Shown here: positions 35,645-44,351 of the stretch, one piece after another
How the letters are laid out: each line of letters starts with the position of its first letter
How positions within the stretch are numbered: position 1 is the first letter of the stretch
DNA from: Mycolicibacterium alvei
GTDB lineage: Bacteria > Actinomycetota > Actinomycetes > Mycobacteriales > Mycobacteriaceae
Assembly (NCBI RefSeq): GCF_010727325.1
Contig: NZ_AP022565.1
Location: 868,001-932,000, forward strand
Length of the DNA stretch: 64,000 nucleotides
Reading direction: 5' to 3'
Position numbers and translations under genes: made by a program
The notes under the pieces: model-generated
Seen by the model: the letters and a program-made list of their open reading frames with translations, nothing else
Database searches by the model: none
Told to the model about the DNA's origin: nothing

Positions 35645-36156
35645 CGGTTCTCCTGTTCCGTTGTCTCCGTGTCGCATTGGGCCATGTATTCGTCGACTAT
35701 GGCGTCGATGCTCTGATCCACATCGATGGCGACACCGGCTTCATCGGGTCCGAGCGGTTCCAGCGTCGCGAATTGGGAGTCCAGCAGCGCAGCCGGCATG
35801 AAATGCCCCGGTCGGCTGGCCTGGCGCCGGCGGATCACCTCGGGTGAACCGCTCAGATACAGAAACGCGACGTCGGGGCAGTGTCGCCGCAATTGGTCGC
35901 GGTATTTGTGTTTCAGTGCCGAGCAACTCATCACGCCGCCGTCGTGGTGCTTGGCGAGCCACTCTCCGATCGACTCCAGCCACGGATACCGGTCCTCGTC
36001 GTCGAGGGCGTGTCCCGCAGACATCTTGGCGATGTTGGCGGCGGGGTGAAAATCGTCGGCGTCGGCGAACGGCACCCGTATCCGCTGTGCCAGCGCGGCG
36101 CCGATCGTCGACTTTCCCGATCCCGATACGCCCATGACCACGACTGGTGAACCCAT
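35641..36156 (-). CDS. gntK: Gluconokinase
   Basis: A 171-residue P-loop kinase that phosphorylates gluconate to 6-phosphogluconate for the pentose phosphate pathway. Walker A is MGVSGSGKST. DADDFHPAANIAKMSAGHAL and SCSALKHKYRDQLR are diagnostic for gluconokinases. ATG 36156 matches family length; a GTG four codons upstream (36168) is an alternative. The kinase gene is the first of the two-gene gluconate unit and is adjacent to the GntR operator region. Confidence 0.88.
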   Translation of the reverse strand: MGSPVVVMGVSGSGKSTIGAALAQRIRVPFADADDFHPAANIAKMSAGHALDDEDRYPWLESIGEWLAKHHDGGVMSCSALKHKYRDQLRRHCPDVAFLYLSGSPEVIRRRQASRPGHFMPAALLDSQFATLEPLGPDEAGVAIDVDQSIDAIVDEYMAQCDTETTEQENR

Positions 36157-36243
36157 ACTCCGCCTCACGATATGTGTCTGCCGTCACAAATCATGACTTA
36201 AAGATCATACGTTTGCAAGAGTTGCGCGTTTAGATCGGTTCTT

Positions 36244-36264
36244 ATATTGCATTGTCCGCAATAT
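36244..36264. promoter_or_regulatory. Candidate GntR operator
   Basis: ATATTGC (36244-36250) and GCAATAT (36258-36264) form a perfect 7-bp dyad around 7 bases, 14 bases upstream of the GntR start codon and in the gap shared with the gluconate kinase/permease genes. Position and symmetry fit the regulator's own operator. Confidence 0.55.
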
Positions 36265-36278
36265 GACACGATGTAACC

Positions 36279-36995
36279 GTGTCCTCACCATCAAACGTCG
36301 GCGCGTTGCATGACAACGTGTTGACCGCGCTCGGTACCGGCATCGCCTCCGGTGAACTGGCGGCCGGTCAGGTGCTGACCCTGGACCGGCTCAGCGCCGA
36401 GCACGAGGTGTCCCGCAGCGTGGCACGTGAGGTGATCCGGGTGTTGGAGTCGATGGGCATGGTGGAGTCGCGACGCCGGGTCGGGATCACGGTGCAGCCG
36501 TCACACAAGTGGAATGTGTTCGACCCCAGACTGATTCGCTGGCGCCTGCATGCCGGGGACCGCGCGGCGCTCCTTGCCTCACTGTCGGAGCTGCGCCGAG
36601 GTTTCGAACCGGCTGCCGCGGCACTCGCCGCACGGCGAGCCGACCCCGATCAATGCCGGATCCTGGCCGCCGCCGTCTCCGACATGGTGGTGCACGGACG
36701 ATCCGGCAACCTCGACGCATACCTGCTGGCGGACAAGGTTTTCCATCAAACACTGCTGGAGGCCAGCGGCAACGAGATGTTCCGCGCGCTCAACGACGTG
36801 GTGGCCGAGGTCCTCGCCGGGCGTACCGAGCACGGCTTGATGCCGGACTCACCGAACCCGGCGGCCATCGAGTTACACGACCAGGTGGCCCGGGCGATCC
36901 GGTTGCGCGACGAGGACGCCGCCGAACGGGCGATGCGGGCCATCATCGACGAGGCCGCGACCGCGGTGATCGTCGGTGGCGGCCCCGATGCTTAA
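36279..36995 (+). CDS. GntR/FadR-type regulator of gluconate genes
   Basis: A 238-residue regulator. The winged-helix N-terminus (LTLDRLSAEHEVSRSVAREV then IRVLESMGMVESRRRVGITV) is of GntR type. The C-terminal FCD domain has FEPAAAALAARRADPDQC and ADKVFHQTLLEASGNEMF with metal-binding His. It diverges from gluconokinase and permease, and a dyad lies just before its GTG. It probably represses the gluconate genes until gluconate or its phosphate binds. Confidence 0.85.
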   Translation: MSSPSNVGALHDNVLTALGTGIASGELAAGQVLTLDRLSAEHEVSRSVAREVIRVLESMGMVESRRRVGITVQPSHKWNVFDPRLIRWRLHAGDRAALLASLSELRRGFEPAAAALAARRADPDQCRILAAAVSDMVVHGRSGNLDAYLLADKVFHQTLLEASGNEMFRALNDVVAEVLAGRTEHGLMPDSPNPAAIELHDQVARAIRLRDEDAAERAMRAIIDEAATAVIVGGGPDA

Positions 36996-37003
36996 CTTGC
37001 CGC

Positions 37004-37891
37004 ATGGCTCGCATTCCCGCGGTGGCACGGCGTTTCTTCGATCGACTGGAGCCCGTGCACGCCGTCACCTACTTCGCCGCGGAACCACGCGCGGCGCTCG
37101 ACTCCCTGGGCTATCCCGGCTTCTGGATGAGCTACTTCGCCGCCCGCTCGGCTCCGCTGGGCATCGTGCCGCCAGAGGTCGTGACGGCCGCGTTCTACAA
37201 CTTCACCGCCGAGCAGGTCGCCAAGGCGCTGCCGGCCGCCTGGGACATAGCAAGTCCGGCAACGCTTCTGCAGATGCGATCGGAAACGGCCGTCGCGGCG
37301 CTGCGCCGGTCCGGGGTGGCCGACTCCGAGTCCACTCGCCTGGCCGCAGAGCTGACCGCGAAAGCGGCTCGCACCGCACCGCTGGACGGGCGGCCGCTCT
37401 ACGCCGCCAACCGAGCCCTGCCGTGGCCCGAGGAACCGATCGCGAAACTCTGGCACGCGGTCACTTTGTTGCGAGAGCAACGCGGCGACTCCCACATCGC
37501 CGTGTTGATGGCCGAGGGCATCGGCGGCCGAGAGAGCAACGTGCTGCACGCCGCGGCCGGTCGCGTGCCGCGCGAGATGATCATGCGTAGCCGCGACTAC
37601 GACGACGAGCAGTGGGAGCATTACGTCGAACGACTGCGTTCCCGGGGCTGGCTGGATGCCCGGGGCGAGCTCACCGACACCGGGCGCGACATCAAGCAGA
37701 CCATCGAGGACCGCACCGACGAATTGTCCCTGGCGGCGTTGGACGCGTTGACCGACGACGAGATCACCACCCTGTTCGCGGTGCTGACCCCGATCACCCG
37801 GCAGGTCGTGGCCGCCGGTGATATCCCGGCCGCCACTCCGATGGGCCTGCGCCGCGACGATCTCGACGACGACAGTGCCCGCTTGGGCTGA
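37004..37891 (+). CDS. SCO6745-family helix-turn-helix protein
   Basis: A 295-residue protein with two similar helical halves. The first carries FFDRLEPVHAVTYFAAEPRA, LGYPGFWMSYFAARSAPLG and PPEVVTAAFYNFTAEQVAKA. The second holds a winged-helix-like stretch (HYVERLRSRGWLDARGELTD). This is the SCO6745 family, common in actinobacteria and annotated as MarR-like, with no proven role. ATG 37004 begins 8 bases after the GntR stop. It may be co-transcribed with it. Confidence 0.8.
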   Translation: MARIPAVARRFFDRLEPVHAVTYFAAEPRAALDSLGYPGFWMSYFAARSAPLGIVPPEVVTAAFYNFTAEQVAKALPAAWDIASPATLLQMRSETAVAALRRSGVADSESTRLAAELTAKAARTAPLDGRPLYAANRALPWPEEPIAKLWHAVTLLREQRGDSHIAVLMAEGIGGRESNVLHAAAGRVPREMIMRSRDYDDEQWEHYVERLRSRGWLDARGELTDTGRDIKQTIEDRTDELSLAALDALTDDEITTLFAVLTPITRQVVAAGDIPAATPMGLRRDDLDDDSARLG

Positions 37892-37896
37892 GGAGC

Positions 37897-38223
37897 TCAG
37901 CGCGGCGCGTACATGATCAGCCCGACGCCGGCGAGCGCGACGAGGGCGCCGGTGACGTCCCACCGGTCGGGCCGGAAACCGTCGGCGGCCATCCCCCACA
38001 ACAACGACCCGGCGATGAACACCCCGCCGTAGGCGGCCAGGACCCGGCCGAAGTGGGCGTCGGGCTGAAACGCCGCGACGAATCCGTAGGCGCCGAGCGC
38101 GATCACCCCGGCACCCATCCACATCCAGCCGCGGTGCTCGCGCACGCCCTGCCACACCAGCCAGGCTCCGCCGATCTCCAGCACCGCGGCGAGGATGAAC
38201 AGCGCGATCGATTTACCTACCAT
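37897..38223 (-). CDS. YnfA-family (UPF0060) membrane protein
   Basis: A 108-residue protein with four membrane helices. It matches the UPF0060/YnfA pattern: [57 protein letters not shown] and [20 protein letters not shown]. The family is related to small multidrug resistance exporters and its substrate is unknown. It converges with the SCO6745-type gene, 5 bases between stops. Start ATG 38223 is preferred over two GTGs just upstream. Confidence 0.85.
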   Translation of the reverse strand: MVGKSIALFILAAVLEIGGAWLVWQGVREHRGWMWMGAGVIALGAYGFVAAFQPDAHFGRVLAAYGGVFIAGSLLWGMAADGFRPDRWDVTGALVALAGVGLIMYAPR

Positions 38224-38240
38224 CACCACCCCAGCGTGCC

Positions 38241-38296
38241 GTGAACGTGCACAAATGTCGGCTTTAGCGCGGCGTGTCGTCGGCAGACACGTTCAC
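38241..38296. repeat. Spaced 9-bp inverted repeat
   Basis: GTGAACGTG (38241-38249) and CACGTTCAC (38288-38296) are perfect inverses separated by 38 bases, in the gap between the YnfA start and the livF stop. A single GTGAACGTG also occurs at about 55587 in another gap. It could form a long-armed hairpin ending the liv operon transcript, or be one of the dispersed mycobacterial intergenic repeats. Confidence 0.35.
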
Positions 38297-38330
38297 TCTC
38301 GCGGTGCCAAAGGGGGCCAGGGGCAGGTGG

Positions 38331-39077
38331 TCAGGCGACTCCGAGGTAGGCGGCACGAATGCTGTCGTCCGCCAACAACTCCCGCGCATCACCGCTTCGG
38401 GTGACATTCCCGGTCTCCAGGATGTAGGCCCGGTCCGAGCGGCTCAGCGCCTGTTGGGCGTTCTGCTCCACCAGCAACACGGTGGTGCCCTGGGAGTTGA
38501 TCTCGGAGATGATCTTGAAGATCTGCGAGATCACCATCGGCGCCAACCCCATGGACGGTTCGTCGAGCAGCAACACCCGGGGTCGCGACATCAGCGCGCG
38601 GCCGATGGCCAACATCTGCTGCTCCCCGCCGGAGAGGGTGCCGCCCAACTGGGAGCGTCGCTCGGCCAGCCTTGGGAACGTCGTGAACACCCAGTCCAGC
38701 CGCTCGTCATGCTCACCGCGGGACGGGAATTTGCGTCCGTAGCAGCCCATCTCCAGGTTCTCCACCACCGTCATGCCGGGAAAGACCCCGCGCCCCTCGG
38801 GGGCCTGGATGAGCCCGTCGATGACGCGCTGGTGGGCTTTCACGCGCGAGAGGTCGCGACCCTCGAACCACACCGAGCCCGAGGTCAGCGGACGCAGGCC
38901 CGAGATCGCCCGCATCATCGTGGTCTTGCCGGCCCCGTTGGAGCCCAGCAGTGTGACCAACTCCCCCTCGTGCACCACGAGCGAGACCCCGTGCAACGCC
39001 TTGATGCGGCCGTAGTGCACCACCGCGTCGCGCACCTCCAGCAGCACCGGGCGACTGGTCTCAGCCGAGTTCGTCAT
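38331..39077 (-). CDS. livF: Branched-chain amino acid ABC ATPase LivF
   Basis: A 248-residue ATPase of the LivF type. Walker A is LGSNGAGKTTMM, the signature is LSGGEQQMLAIGRAL, Walker B is RVLLLDEPSMGLAP and the H-loop follows in TVLLVEQNAQQALS. RVIDGLIQAPEGRGVFPGMT is typical of this family. It pairs with LivG. Its start overlaps the end of livG by 17 bases. It is the last gene of a five-gene operon reading leftward. Confidence 0.9.
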   Translation of the reverse strand: MTNSAETSRPVLLEVRDAVVHYGRIKALHGVSLVVHEGELVTLLGSNGAGKTTMMRAISGLRPLTSGSVWFEGRDLSRVKAHQRVIDGLIQAPEGRGVFPGMTVVENLEMGCYGRKFPSRGEHDERLDWVFTTFPRLAERRSQLGGTLSGGEQQMLAIGRALMSRPRVLLLDEPSMGLAPMVISQIFKIISEINSQGTTVLLVEQNAQQALSRSDRAYILETGNVTRSGDARELLADDSIRAAYLGVA

Positions 39078-39915
39078 CGGGCACCCCCAGATACGCGGCG
39101 ATGACCTTCGGGTCCTCGCGGATTTCGTGTGGCAATCCGTCGGCGATCTTGCGGCCGAATTCCAGCACCACGATGCGGTCGGTCACGCCCATGACCAGGC
39201 GCATGTCGTGTTCGATCAACAGCACGGTGTAGCCGTCGTCGCGGATCTTTCGGATCAACTCGATCAGCGCGGACTTCTCGGCCGGGTTGAACCCGGCGGC
39301 CGGTTCATCCAGACACAGCAACTTGGGCTCGGTGGCCAGTGCGCGGGCGATCTCCAGGCGCCGCTGGTCCCCGTAGGGAAGGTTCTTGGCCTTCTCCTCG
39401 CCGCGGTGGGCGATTCCGACGAAATGCAGGAGTGCAGCCGCTCTTTCGATCGCCGACCGTTCCTCGCGCCGGTGCCGTGGCGAGCGCACCAGGGCCCCCG
39501 GCACCGAGGTCTTGTGCCGGGCATCGGTTCCCACCATCACGTTCTCCAGCGCGGTCATCTCACCGAAGAGCCGGATGTTCTGGAAGGTGCGGGCAATGCC
39601 GCGTCGGGTGATCTGGTGACGTTTGGTCCGGCCCAGCGGGGCGCCGTCGAAGACCACCGACCCCGAGCTGGGTCGGTACACCCCGGTGATCGCGTTGAAG
39701 CAGGTGGTCTTGCCCGCACCGTTGGGGCCGATCAGACCGAGGATCTCCCCGCGGCGGATGTCGAAACTGACCGAGTCCAGCGCCACCAGGCCGCCGAACT
39801 TCACCGTGAGTTCCTTTGTTTCCAACAGGATCTCACCCTCGGCCGCCTGGATGTCACGGTGTACCCCGGCCAGCTCCTCGACGCTCTCGGTGACACCGGG
39901 CATGGGCTCGCTCAT
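39061..39915 (-). CDS. livG: Branched-chain amino acid ABC ATPase LivG
   Basis: A 284-residue ATPase of the LivG type. Walker A is IGPNGAGKTTCFNAITG, then GIARTFQNIRLFGEMTALEN. The signature is YGDQRRLEIARAL, Walker B LLCLDEPAAGFNP and the H-loop LLIEHDMRLVMGVTD. It has a ~20-residue N-terminal extension before the ATPase core. The start overlaps the livM stop by 4 bases. Confidence 0.9.
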   Translation of the reverse strand: MSEPMPGVTESVEELAGVHRDIQAAEGEILLETKELTVKFGGLVALDSVSFDIRRGEILGLIGPNGAGKTTCFNAITGVYRPSSGSVVFDGAPLGRTKRHQITRRGIARTFQNIRLFGEMTALENVMVGTDARHKTSVPGALVRSPRHRREERSAIERAAALLHFVGIAHRGEEKAKNLPYGDQRRLEIARALATEPKLLCLDEPAAGFNPAEKSALIELIRKIRDDGYTVLLIEHDMRLVMGVTDRIVVLEFGRKIADGLPHEIREDPKVIAAYLGVPDDELG

Positions 39916-41114
39916 CGCACCGGCTCCTTGTCGATCGCGCCGCGCAACAACGCTCGGGCCGATTTGGCGTAGGTCAACAGGTGCTGGCGCACCGGGAAGA
40001 GCCCCTGCGGCCGGAAGATCATCAACACCACCAGCGCCAGACCGAAGAACAGGTACTTCAGGTCACCGAGGTTGATCCCGAGGAACTCGACCCCCAGCAG
40101 CCGGTTGGGCAGATACACCACGATGAAGGCGCCGAAGATCACGCCGAGCTTGTTGCCCTGCCCGCCGAGCACCACCGCGCAAAGGAACAGCATCGAGTTG
40201 ATGATGTTGAACGTCGGCGGCGCGACGTACTGCACCTGGCCGGCGTAGAGCGCGCCGGAAAGCCCACCGATCGCGGCGCCGATCACGAAGGCCCACAGCT
40301 TGAACCGGAAGGTGTTGACGCCCATCACCTCCGCGGCGTCCTCGTCCTCGCGGACAGCAACCCAGGCACGCCCGACCCGGCTGCGCTCCAGGTTCCCGAC
40401 CAACAGCAGGATTCCGACCATCAGAATCAGGCCGAGCCAGAACCACCACGTGCCATAGTTGGCGTCACCGACCGAGTTGCCGCTGGAGAACACGCCGTTG
40501 GGCAGCTTCTCGCTCTCCCCGACCCGCGGATACGCGACCTGATTGAGCCCACGCGAGCCGTTGGTGACGTCGGAAAGATTGTCGGCCAGCAGTCGGATGA
40601 TCTCACCGAAACCGAGGGTGACGATGGCCAGATAGTCGCCGCGCAATCGCAGCGTCGGGGTTCCCAGGATCAACCCGGCGAGCGCGGTAACGGCCATGGC
40701 CAACGGCACACAGGACAGCCAGGCCCAGTCCTTGCTGAAGAAACCGTTCGGGCCCACCTGATTCCACGGGCTGTCAGGGCTGGTCAACAGGGCGACGGTA
40801 TAGGCGCCGACGGCGTAGAAGCCGACATAGCCGAGGTCGAGGAGGCCGGCCTGACCGACGACGACGTTGAGCCCGATCGCGATGATGCCGACCATCGCGA
40901 ACTGGGCCATGGTGCCGCCGAAACTGATGCCCGGGGTGTCGAGGAAGCTCGGGGTGAACAACGGCAGCAGCGCCAGCAACCCGAAACCCGCCACGCCGAC
41001 AACCCATTTGGCTGCCCGCGGCAAGGTGGACCATGATTCGCGCAGGGCATCGCCGGGGGCCAGCAGTGTCTTGGTCACCGAACCGGCGGATTGTGGACCG
41101 TGCGACTCGCTCAT
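39912..41114 (-). CDS. livM: Branched-chain amino acid ABC permease LivM
   Basis: A 400-residue permease with about 10 membrane helices. GLNVVVGQAGLLDLGYVGFY and TPTLRLRGDYLAIVTLGFGE are hallmarks of LivM. LERSRVGRAWVAVREDEDAA, followed by EVMGVNTFRFKLWAFVIG, is the coupling loop. The first ~30 residues are cytoplasmic. The start overlaps the livH stop by 4 bases, and the stop overlaps livG. Confidence 0.9.
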   Translation of the reverse strand: MSESHGPQSAGSVTKTLLAPGDALRESWSTLPRAAKWVVGVAGFGLLALLPLFTPSFLDTPGISFGGTMAQFAMVGIIAIGLNVVVGQAGLLDLGYVGFYAVGAYTVALLTSPDSPWNQVGPNGFFSKDWAWLSCVPLAMAVTALAGLILGTPTLRLRGDYLAIVTLGFGEIIRLLADNLSDVTNGSRGLNQVAYPRVGESEKLPNGVFSSGNSVGDANYGTWWFWLGLILMVGILLLVGNLERSRVGRAWVAVREDEDAAEVMGVNTFRFKLWAFVIGAAIGGLSGALYAGQVQYVAPPTFNIINSMLFLCAVVLGGQGNKLGVIFGAFIVVYLPNRLLGVEFLGINLGDLKYLFFGLALVVLMIFRPQGLFPVRQHLLTYAKSARALLRGAIDKEPVR

Positions 41115-42148
41115 ACCCGTGCCTTCCCGAGGCTTTCACCGAGTATTCCGGTCGGCCGGAACAACAGGACCAGCACCAGCAGGACGAACGCCACGACGTC
41201 ACGCCATTGCGTTCCGAACACCGCCTGCCCGTAGTTCTCCATGACGCCCAGCAGCAGACCGCCCAGCAGGGCTCCACGGAGATTACCGATCCCGCCGAGC
41301 ACCGCCGCCGAGAACGCCTTGATGCCCAGGAGGAATCCGCCCGAGTAGATGATGCCCTGAGGCACCTTCAGCGTGTAGAGCAGTGCCGCCGCCCCGGCCA
41401 GCAGACCACCGATGAGGAAGGTCCGCATGATGATGCGTTCGCGGGACACGCCCATCAGCGTGGCGGTGGTCGGATCCTGCGCCACGGCACGGATCCCGCG
41501 GCCGAACTTCGTGCGGTTGATCGCGATGTCGGTCAGGAGCGCCAGGACCAACGCCGCACCCACGACCACCAACGTCACGTTCGACACCGTCGCGCCGAAA
41601 ATCGTGAACTGCACTTTCGGCTGGACCAGGACGATGGGTTGTTGCGCGTTGCTTCCGCCGTAGCCCTTCATCAGCTTCGGCAACACGAAGTGCACGAACT
41701 CCTGCAGTACGAAAGACATGCCGATGGCCGTGATGAGGAAGGTGAGCGCGCGGGCATTGCGTTTTCGCAGCGGTCGATAGGCGACGAGTTCCAGACCTAC
41801 CGCCGCGGACCCCGAGACCAGCACGGCGAACAACAAGGCGATGCCGAGATACAGCACGGTCAACCCGACGCCCTTGTTATAGGCGTTACCGCTCGCGGTG
41901 AAACCGAGAATGACATCCAGGCAGAAGTACGCGCCGAACATCCCCAGCATGAAGATCTCGGAGTGGGCGAAGTTGATCAGGCGCAGCACGCCGAAGACCA
42001 GCGTGTAGCCCACCGCCACCAACGCATAGATCGCACCCCAGGACAGACCGTCGATCGTCAACTGCCAGAACCCGTCTCGCAGGCCATCCAGGTTGAAACT
42101 GATGTTGGCTGCCAGGCAGGCGGACTGCTCGACGCACTGGTGAATCAT
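41111..42148 (-). CDS. livH: Branched-chain amino acid ABC permease LivH
   Basis: A 345-residue permease with about 8-9 helices. WGAIYALVAVGYTLVFGVLR and LINFAHSEIFMLGMFGAYF are the family entry motif, and GIRAVAQDPTTATLMGVSRE is the coupling loop. It is slightly longer than E. coli LivH (308 aa), with an insert near residue 70. A strong hairpin separates it from livK, 84 bases upstream. Confidence 0.9.
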   Translation of the reverse strand: MIHQCVEQSACLAANISFNLDGLRDGFWQLTIDGLSWGAIYALVAVGYTLVFGVLRLINFAHSEIFMLGMFGAYFCLDVILGFTASGNAYNKGVGLTVLYLGIALLFAVLVSGSAAVGLELVAYRPLRKRNARALTFLITAIGMSFVLQEFVHFVLPKLMKGYGGSNAQQPIVLVQPKVQFTIFGATVSNVTLVVVGAALVLALLTDIAINRTKFGRGIRAVAQDPTTATLMGVSRERIIMRTFLIGGLLAGAAALLYTLKVPQGIIYSGGFLLGIKAFSAAVLGGIGNLRGALLGGLLLGVMENYGQAVFGTQWRDVVAFVLLVLVLLFRPTGILGESLGKARV

Positions 42149-42181
42149 CCGGTGGCGGCTCCTAACTGAAGTGATATGAAG

Positions 42182-42224
42182 CGAAACGCGTCCGAGTTCC
42201 GGTTACGGTCTCGGACGCGTTTCG
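42182..42224. terminator. Intra-operon hairpin between livK and livH
   Basis: A perfect 15-bp stem (CGAAACGCGTCCGAG at 42182-42196, its complement at 42210-42224) closes a 13-base loop, within the 84-base gap between the binding-protein gene and the permease genes. It lies just past the livK stop, so most transcripts may stop there, leaving more binding protein than membrane parts. It may also protect the livK mRNA end. Either reading is inferred. Confidence 0.7.
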
Positions 42225-42232
42225 TCTGGCGG

Positions 42233-43444
42233 TTACTTGACTTCGTACATCCAGATCAAATTGGTGGTCAGCTCACCCTTGTCGCTCCACTGGTACTTGC
42301 GTGCCACACCTTGGCCCTCGTAGGTGCGGACGTAGTCCAGCAGCGCCGGTCGGGTGATGGCGCCGGAGTCGATGCCCTTGAGCAGGATGGTGCCCAGGTC
42401 ATAGCCCTCGGTGCTGTAGGTGCCGGGCGCCTGCCCGAACTTCTGCGTGTACTCATCGGCGAACGCCCCGGTGGCCGGGCCACACGGGCAGGACAGCAGC
42501 GCGCCCTTCGAGGATTCGCCGGCCTGATCGACGAACTGCTGGTCCTTGGTGCCGTCGGCGCTGACGAAGGTTGCCGCCACACCACCGTCCTTGAGTTGCT
42601 GGACGAACGGTGCGGCCTCGGAGTAATAGCCGCTGTAGAACACCGAATCCGGGGCAGCATTCTTGATCTGGGTGACAGCGGCCGAGAACTCTTTGTCACC
42701 CTTCTTCACCGAGATGTTGCACGACGAATCAGCAACCGGGCCAAGGGTTTCACGCACAGCTTGGGCCAGGCCGAGACCGTAGTCGGTGCTGTCGTCGACA
42801 ACGCACACCTTCTTGTTGCCGAGGGTGTTCTTGAGGTAGTTGGCCACCGAGGGGCCCTGCACGCCGTCATTGGCCAGGCCGCGGAAGAACGTCCGCCACC
42901 CGTTCTCGCTCAACGTGACGTTGGTGGCCGACGCGGTGGCGGCGACCAGTCCGGCCTGGTTGAACACGTCACCGGTGGCCTTGGTCTCGCCGGAGAACGC
43001 GGGCCCGATCAGGCCGATGATGAACGCCTCGTCGACGATCTGCGGCGCCACGCCGGTGGCCTTCTGCGGATCACCCTCGGTGTCGAAGCTCTTGAGTTGC
43101 ACCTGGCAGCCGGCGTTGGCGGCGTTGTGCTTGTCGATCGCCAGCTGCACACCGTTCTTGATGTTGATGCCCAGGGCGGCATCCGGACCGTTGAGGGCAC
43201 CCATCATGCCGATCATCACCGGCGGGCAGGTGGCCTTCCCGTCGCCGGCGGGATCGGCCGGGGTGACGCCTTCGGCGGCCTTGACCTCGGCACCGTTCTC
43301 GTCGATCTGGACCTTCTCGACGATCATCAAATCGGTCTGCGATGCCCCGTCTTCCGGCGAGGACTGGTTGCAGCCGGCAATCGCCAGGGCAACCACACCC
43401 GCACTTCCGAGAGCAAATGCTTTCCGTGCCACGCGACCGCGCAC
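42233..43444 (-). CDS. livK: Branched-chain amino acid ABC binding lipoprotein
   Basis: A 403-residue lipoprotein of the LivJ/LivK (periplasmic binding fold I) family. The signal peptide ends in the lipobox AIAGC (Cys25). The mature part includes PPVMIGMMGALNGPDAALGI, GVQLAIDKHNAANAGCQVQL and the central VGLIGPAFSGETKATGDVFN-like segment. It binds leucine-type amino acids or related solutes outside the cell. It is the first gene of the operon; about 200 bases of gap separate it from pdtaR. Confidence 0.88.
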   Translation of the reverse strand: MRGRVARKAFALGSAGVVALAIAGCNQSSPEDGASQTDLMIVEKVQIDENGAEVKAAEGVTPADPAGDGKATCPPVMIGMMGALNGPDAALGINIKNGVQLAIDKHNAANAGCQVQLKSFDTEGDPQKATGVAPQIVDEAFIIGLIGPAFSGETKATGDVFNQAGLVAATASATNVTLSENGWRTFFRGLANDGVQGPSVANYLKNTLGNKKVCVVDDSTDYGLGLAQAVRETLGPVADSSCNISVKKGDKEFSAAVTQIKNAAPDSVFYSGYYSEAAPFVQQLKDGGVAATFVSADGTKDQQFVDQAGESSKGALLSCPCGPATGAFADEYTQKFGQAPGTYSTEGYDLGTILLKGIDSGAITRPALLDYVRTYEGQGVARKYQWSDKGELTTNLIWMYEVK

Positions 43445-43641
43445 GCTTCACCTCCGGGTCAGAGTTGTCAGCGGCACCGGCGCACTGACCTGACAAGGGG
43501 CCAGGCGCCGGAGCTTCGGGTAGAACATAGCCAACCACCGGCCCGAGTGCGGGATGTTGAGCGAGGCTCCTTGGGCGTGTGCTGGCTGAACGCGGAATTT
43601 CGGCCCGGCAGAAACCCACAATTAACAACCGGGCCGGTCGG

Positions 43642-44268
43642 TCAGTTCTCTGGAGTGGGCGCTTCCTCGGTTTCTTCCAACGTTTCCAGCACCACCTCGG
43701 CCACCCGTTTCATCGTGGTCCGGCGGTCCATCGCGGCCCGCTGAATCCACTTGAATGCCTCGGGCTCGGTCATCTGATGTTTGCTCTGCAGCAAACCCTT
43801 GGCCCGCTCAACAAGCTTGCGGGTCTCCAGTCGGTCCCCCAACGTCGCCACTTCGTTCTCCAACGCGGCGACCTCACCGAACCGGCTGACCGCCACCTCG
43901 ATGGCGGGAACCAGGTCGGTGATGCTGAAGGGCTTGACGAGGTAGGCCATCGCCCCGGCATCGCGGGCACGCTCGACCAACTCACGCTGGCTGAAGGCGG
44001 TCAAGATCACGATCGGGGCAATGCGCTTACTGGCGATCTCCGAGGCCGCGTCGATACCGTCGCGCCGGGGCATCTTCACGTCCATGATCACCAGGTCCGG
44101 ACGCAGGGCCTCGGCGAGTTCAACGGCCTCCTGCCCATCACCGGCCTCGCCGACGACCTCGTAGCCCTCTTCACGGAGCATCTCGGCGAGGTCGAGGCGG
44201 ATGAGCGCCTCATCCTCGGCGATGAGCACACGGCGGGGGCTGTCAGCGTCGTTCGGTGACCCGGTCAT
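43642..44268 (-). CDS. pdtaR: ANTAR response regulator PdtaR
   Basis: A 208-residue two-domain regulator. The receiver domain has VLIAEDEALIRLDLAEML, phospho-acceptor D63 in LVIMDVKMPRRDG and the switch Lys in AYLVKPFS. A coiled linker (VAALENEVATLGDRLETRKL) leads to the ANTAR RNA-binding domain: VERAKGLLQSKHQMTEPEAF followed by KWIQRAAMDRRTTMKRVAEV. PdtaR prevents transcription termination by binding paired hairpins and is activated by the kinase PdtaS, not encoded here. Upstream of the ATG is the tRNA gene on the opposite strand. Confidence 0.92.
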   Translation of the reverse strand: MTGSPNDADSPRRVLIAEDEALIRLDLAEMLREEGYEVVGEAGDGQEAVELAEALRPDLVIMDVKMPRRDGIDAASEIASKRIAPIVILTAFSQRELVERARDAGAMAYLVKPFSITDLVPAIEVAVSRFGEVAALENEVATLGDRLETRKLVERAKGLLQSKHQMTEPEAFKWIQRAAMDRRTTMKRVAEVVLETLEETEEAPTPEN

Positions 44269-44351
44269 GGGGAACATTGTGTCGTGGAGGCCGCCGTTCG
44301 GCGACCGCGGGGCCATCCTCTAAGGTGATAGGCCGCAGTACCGATCGGGAC

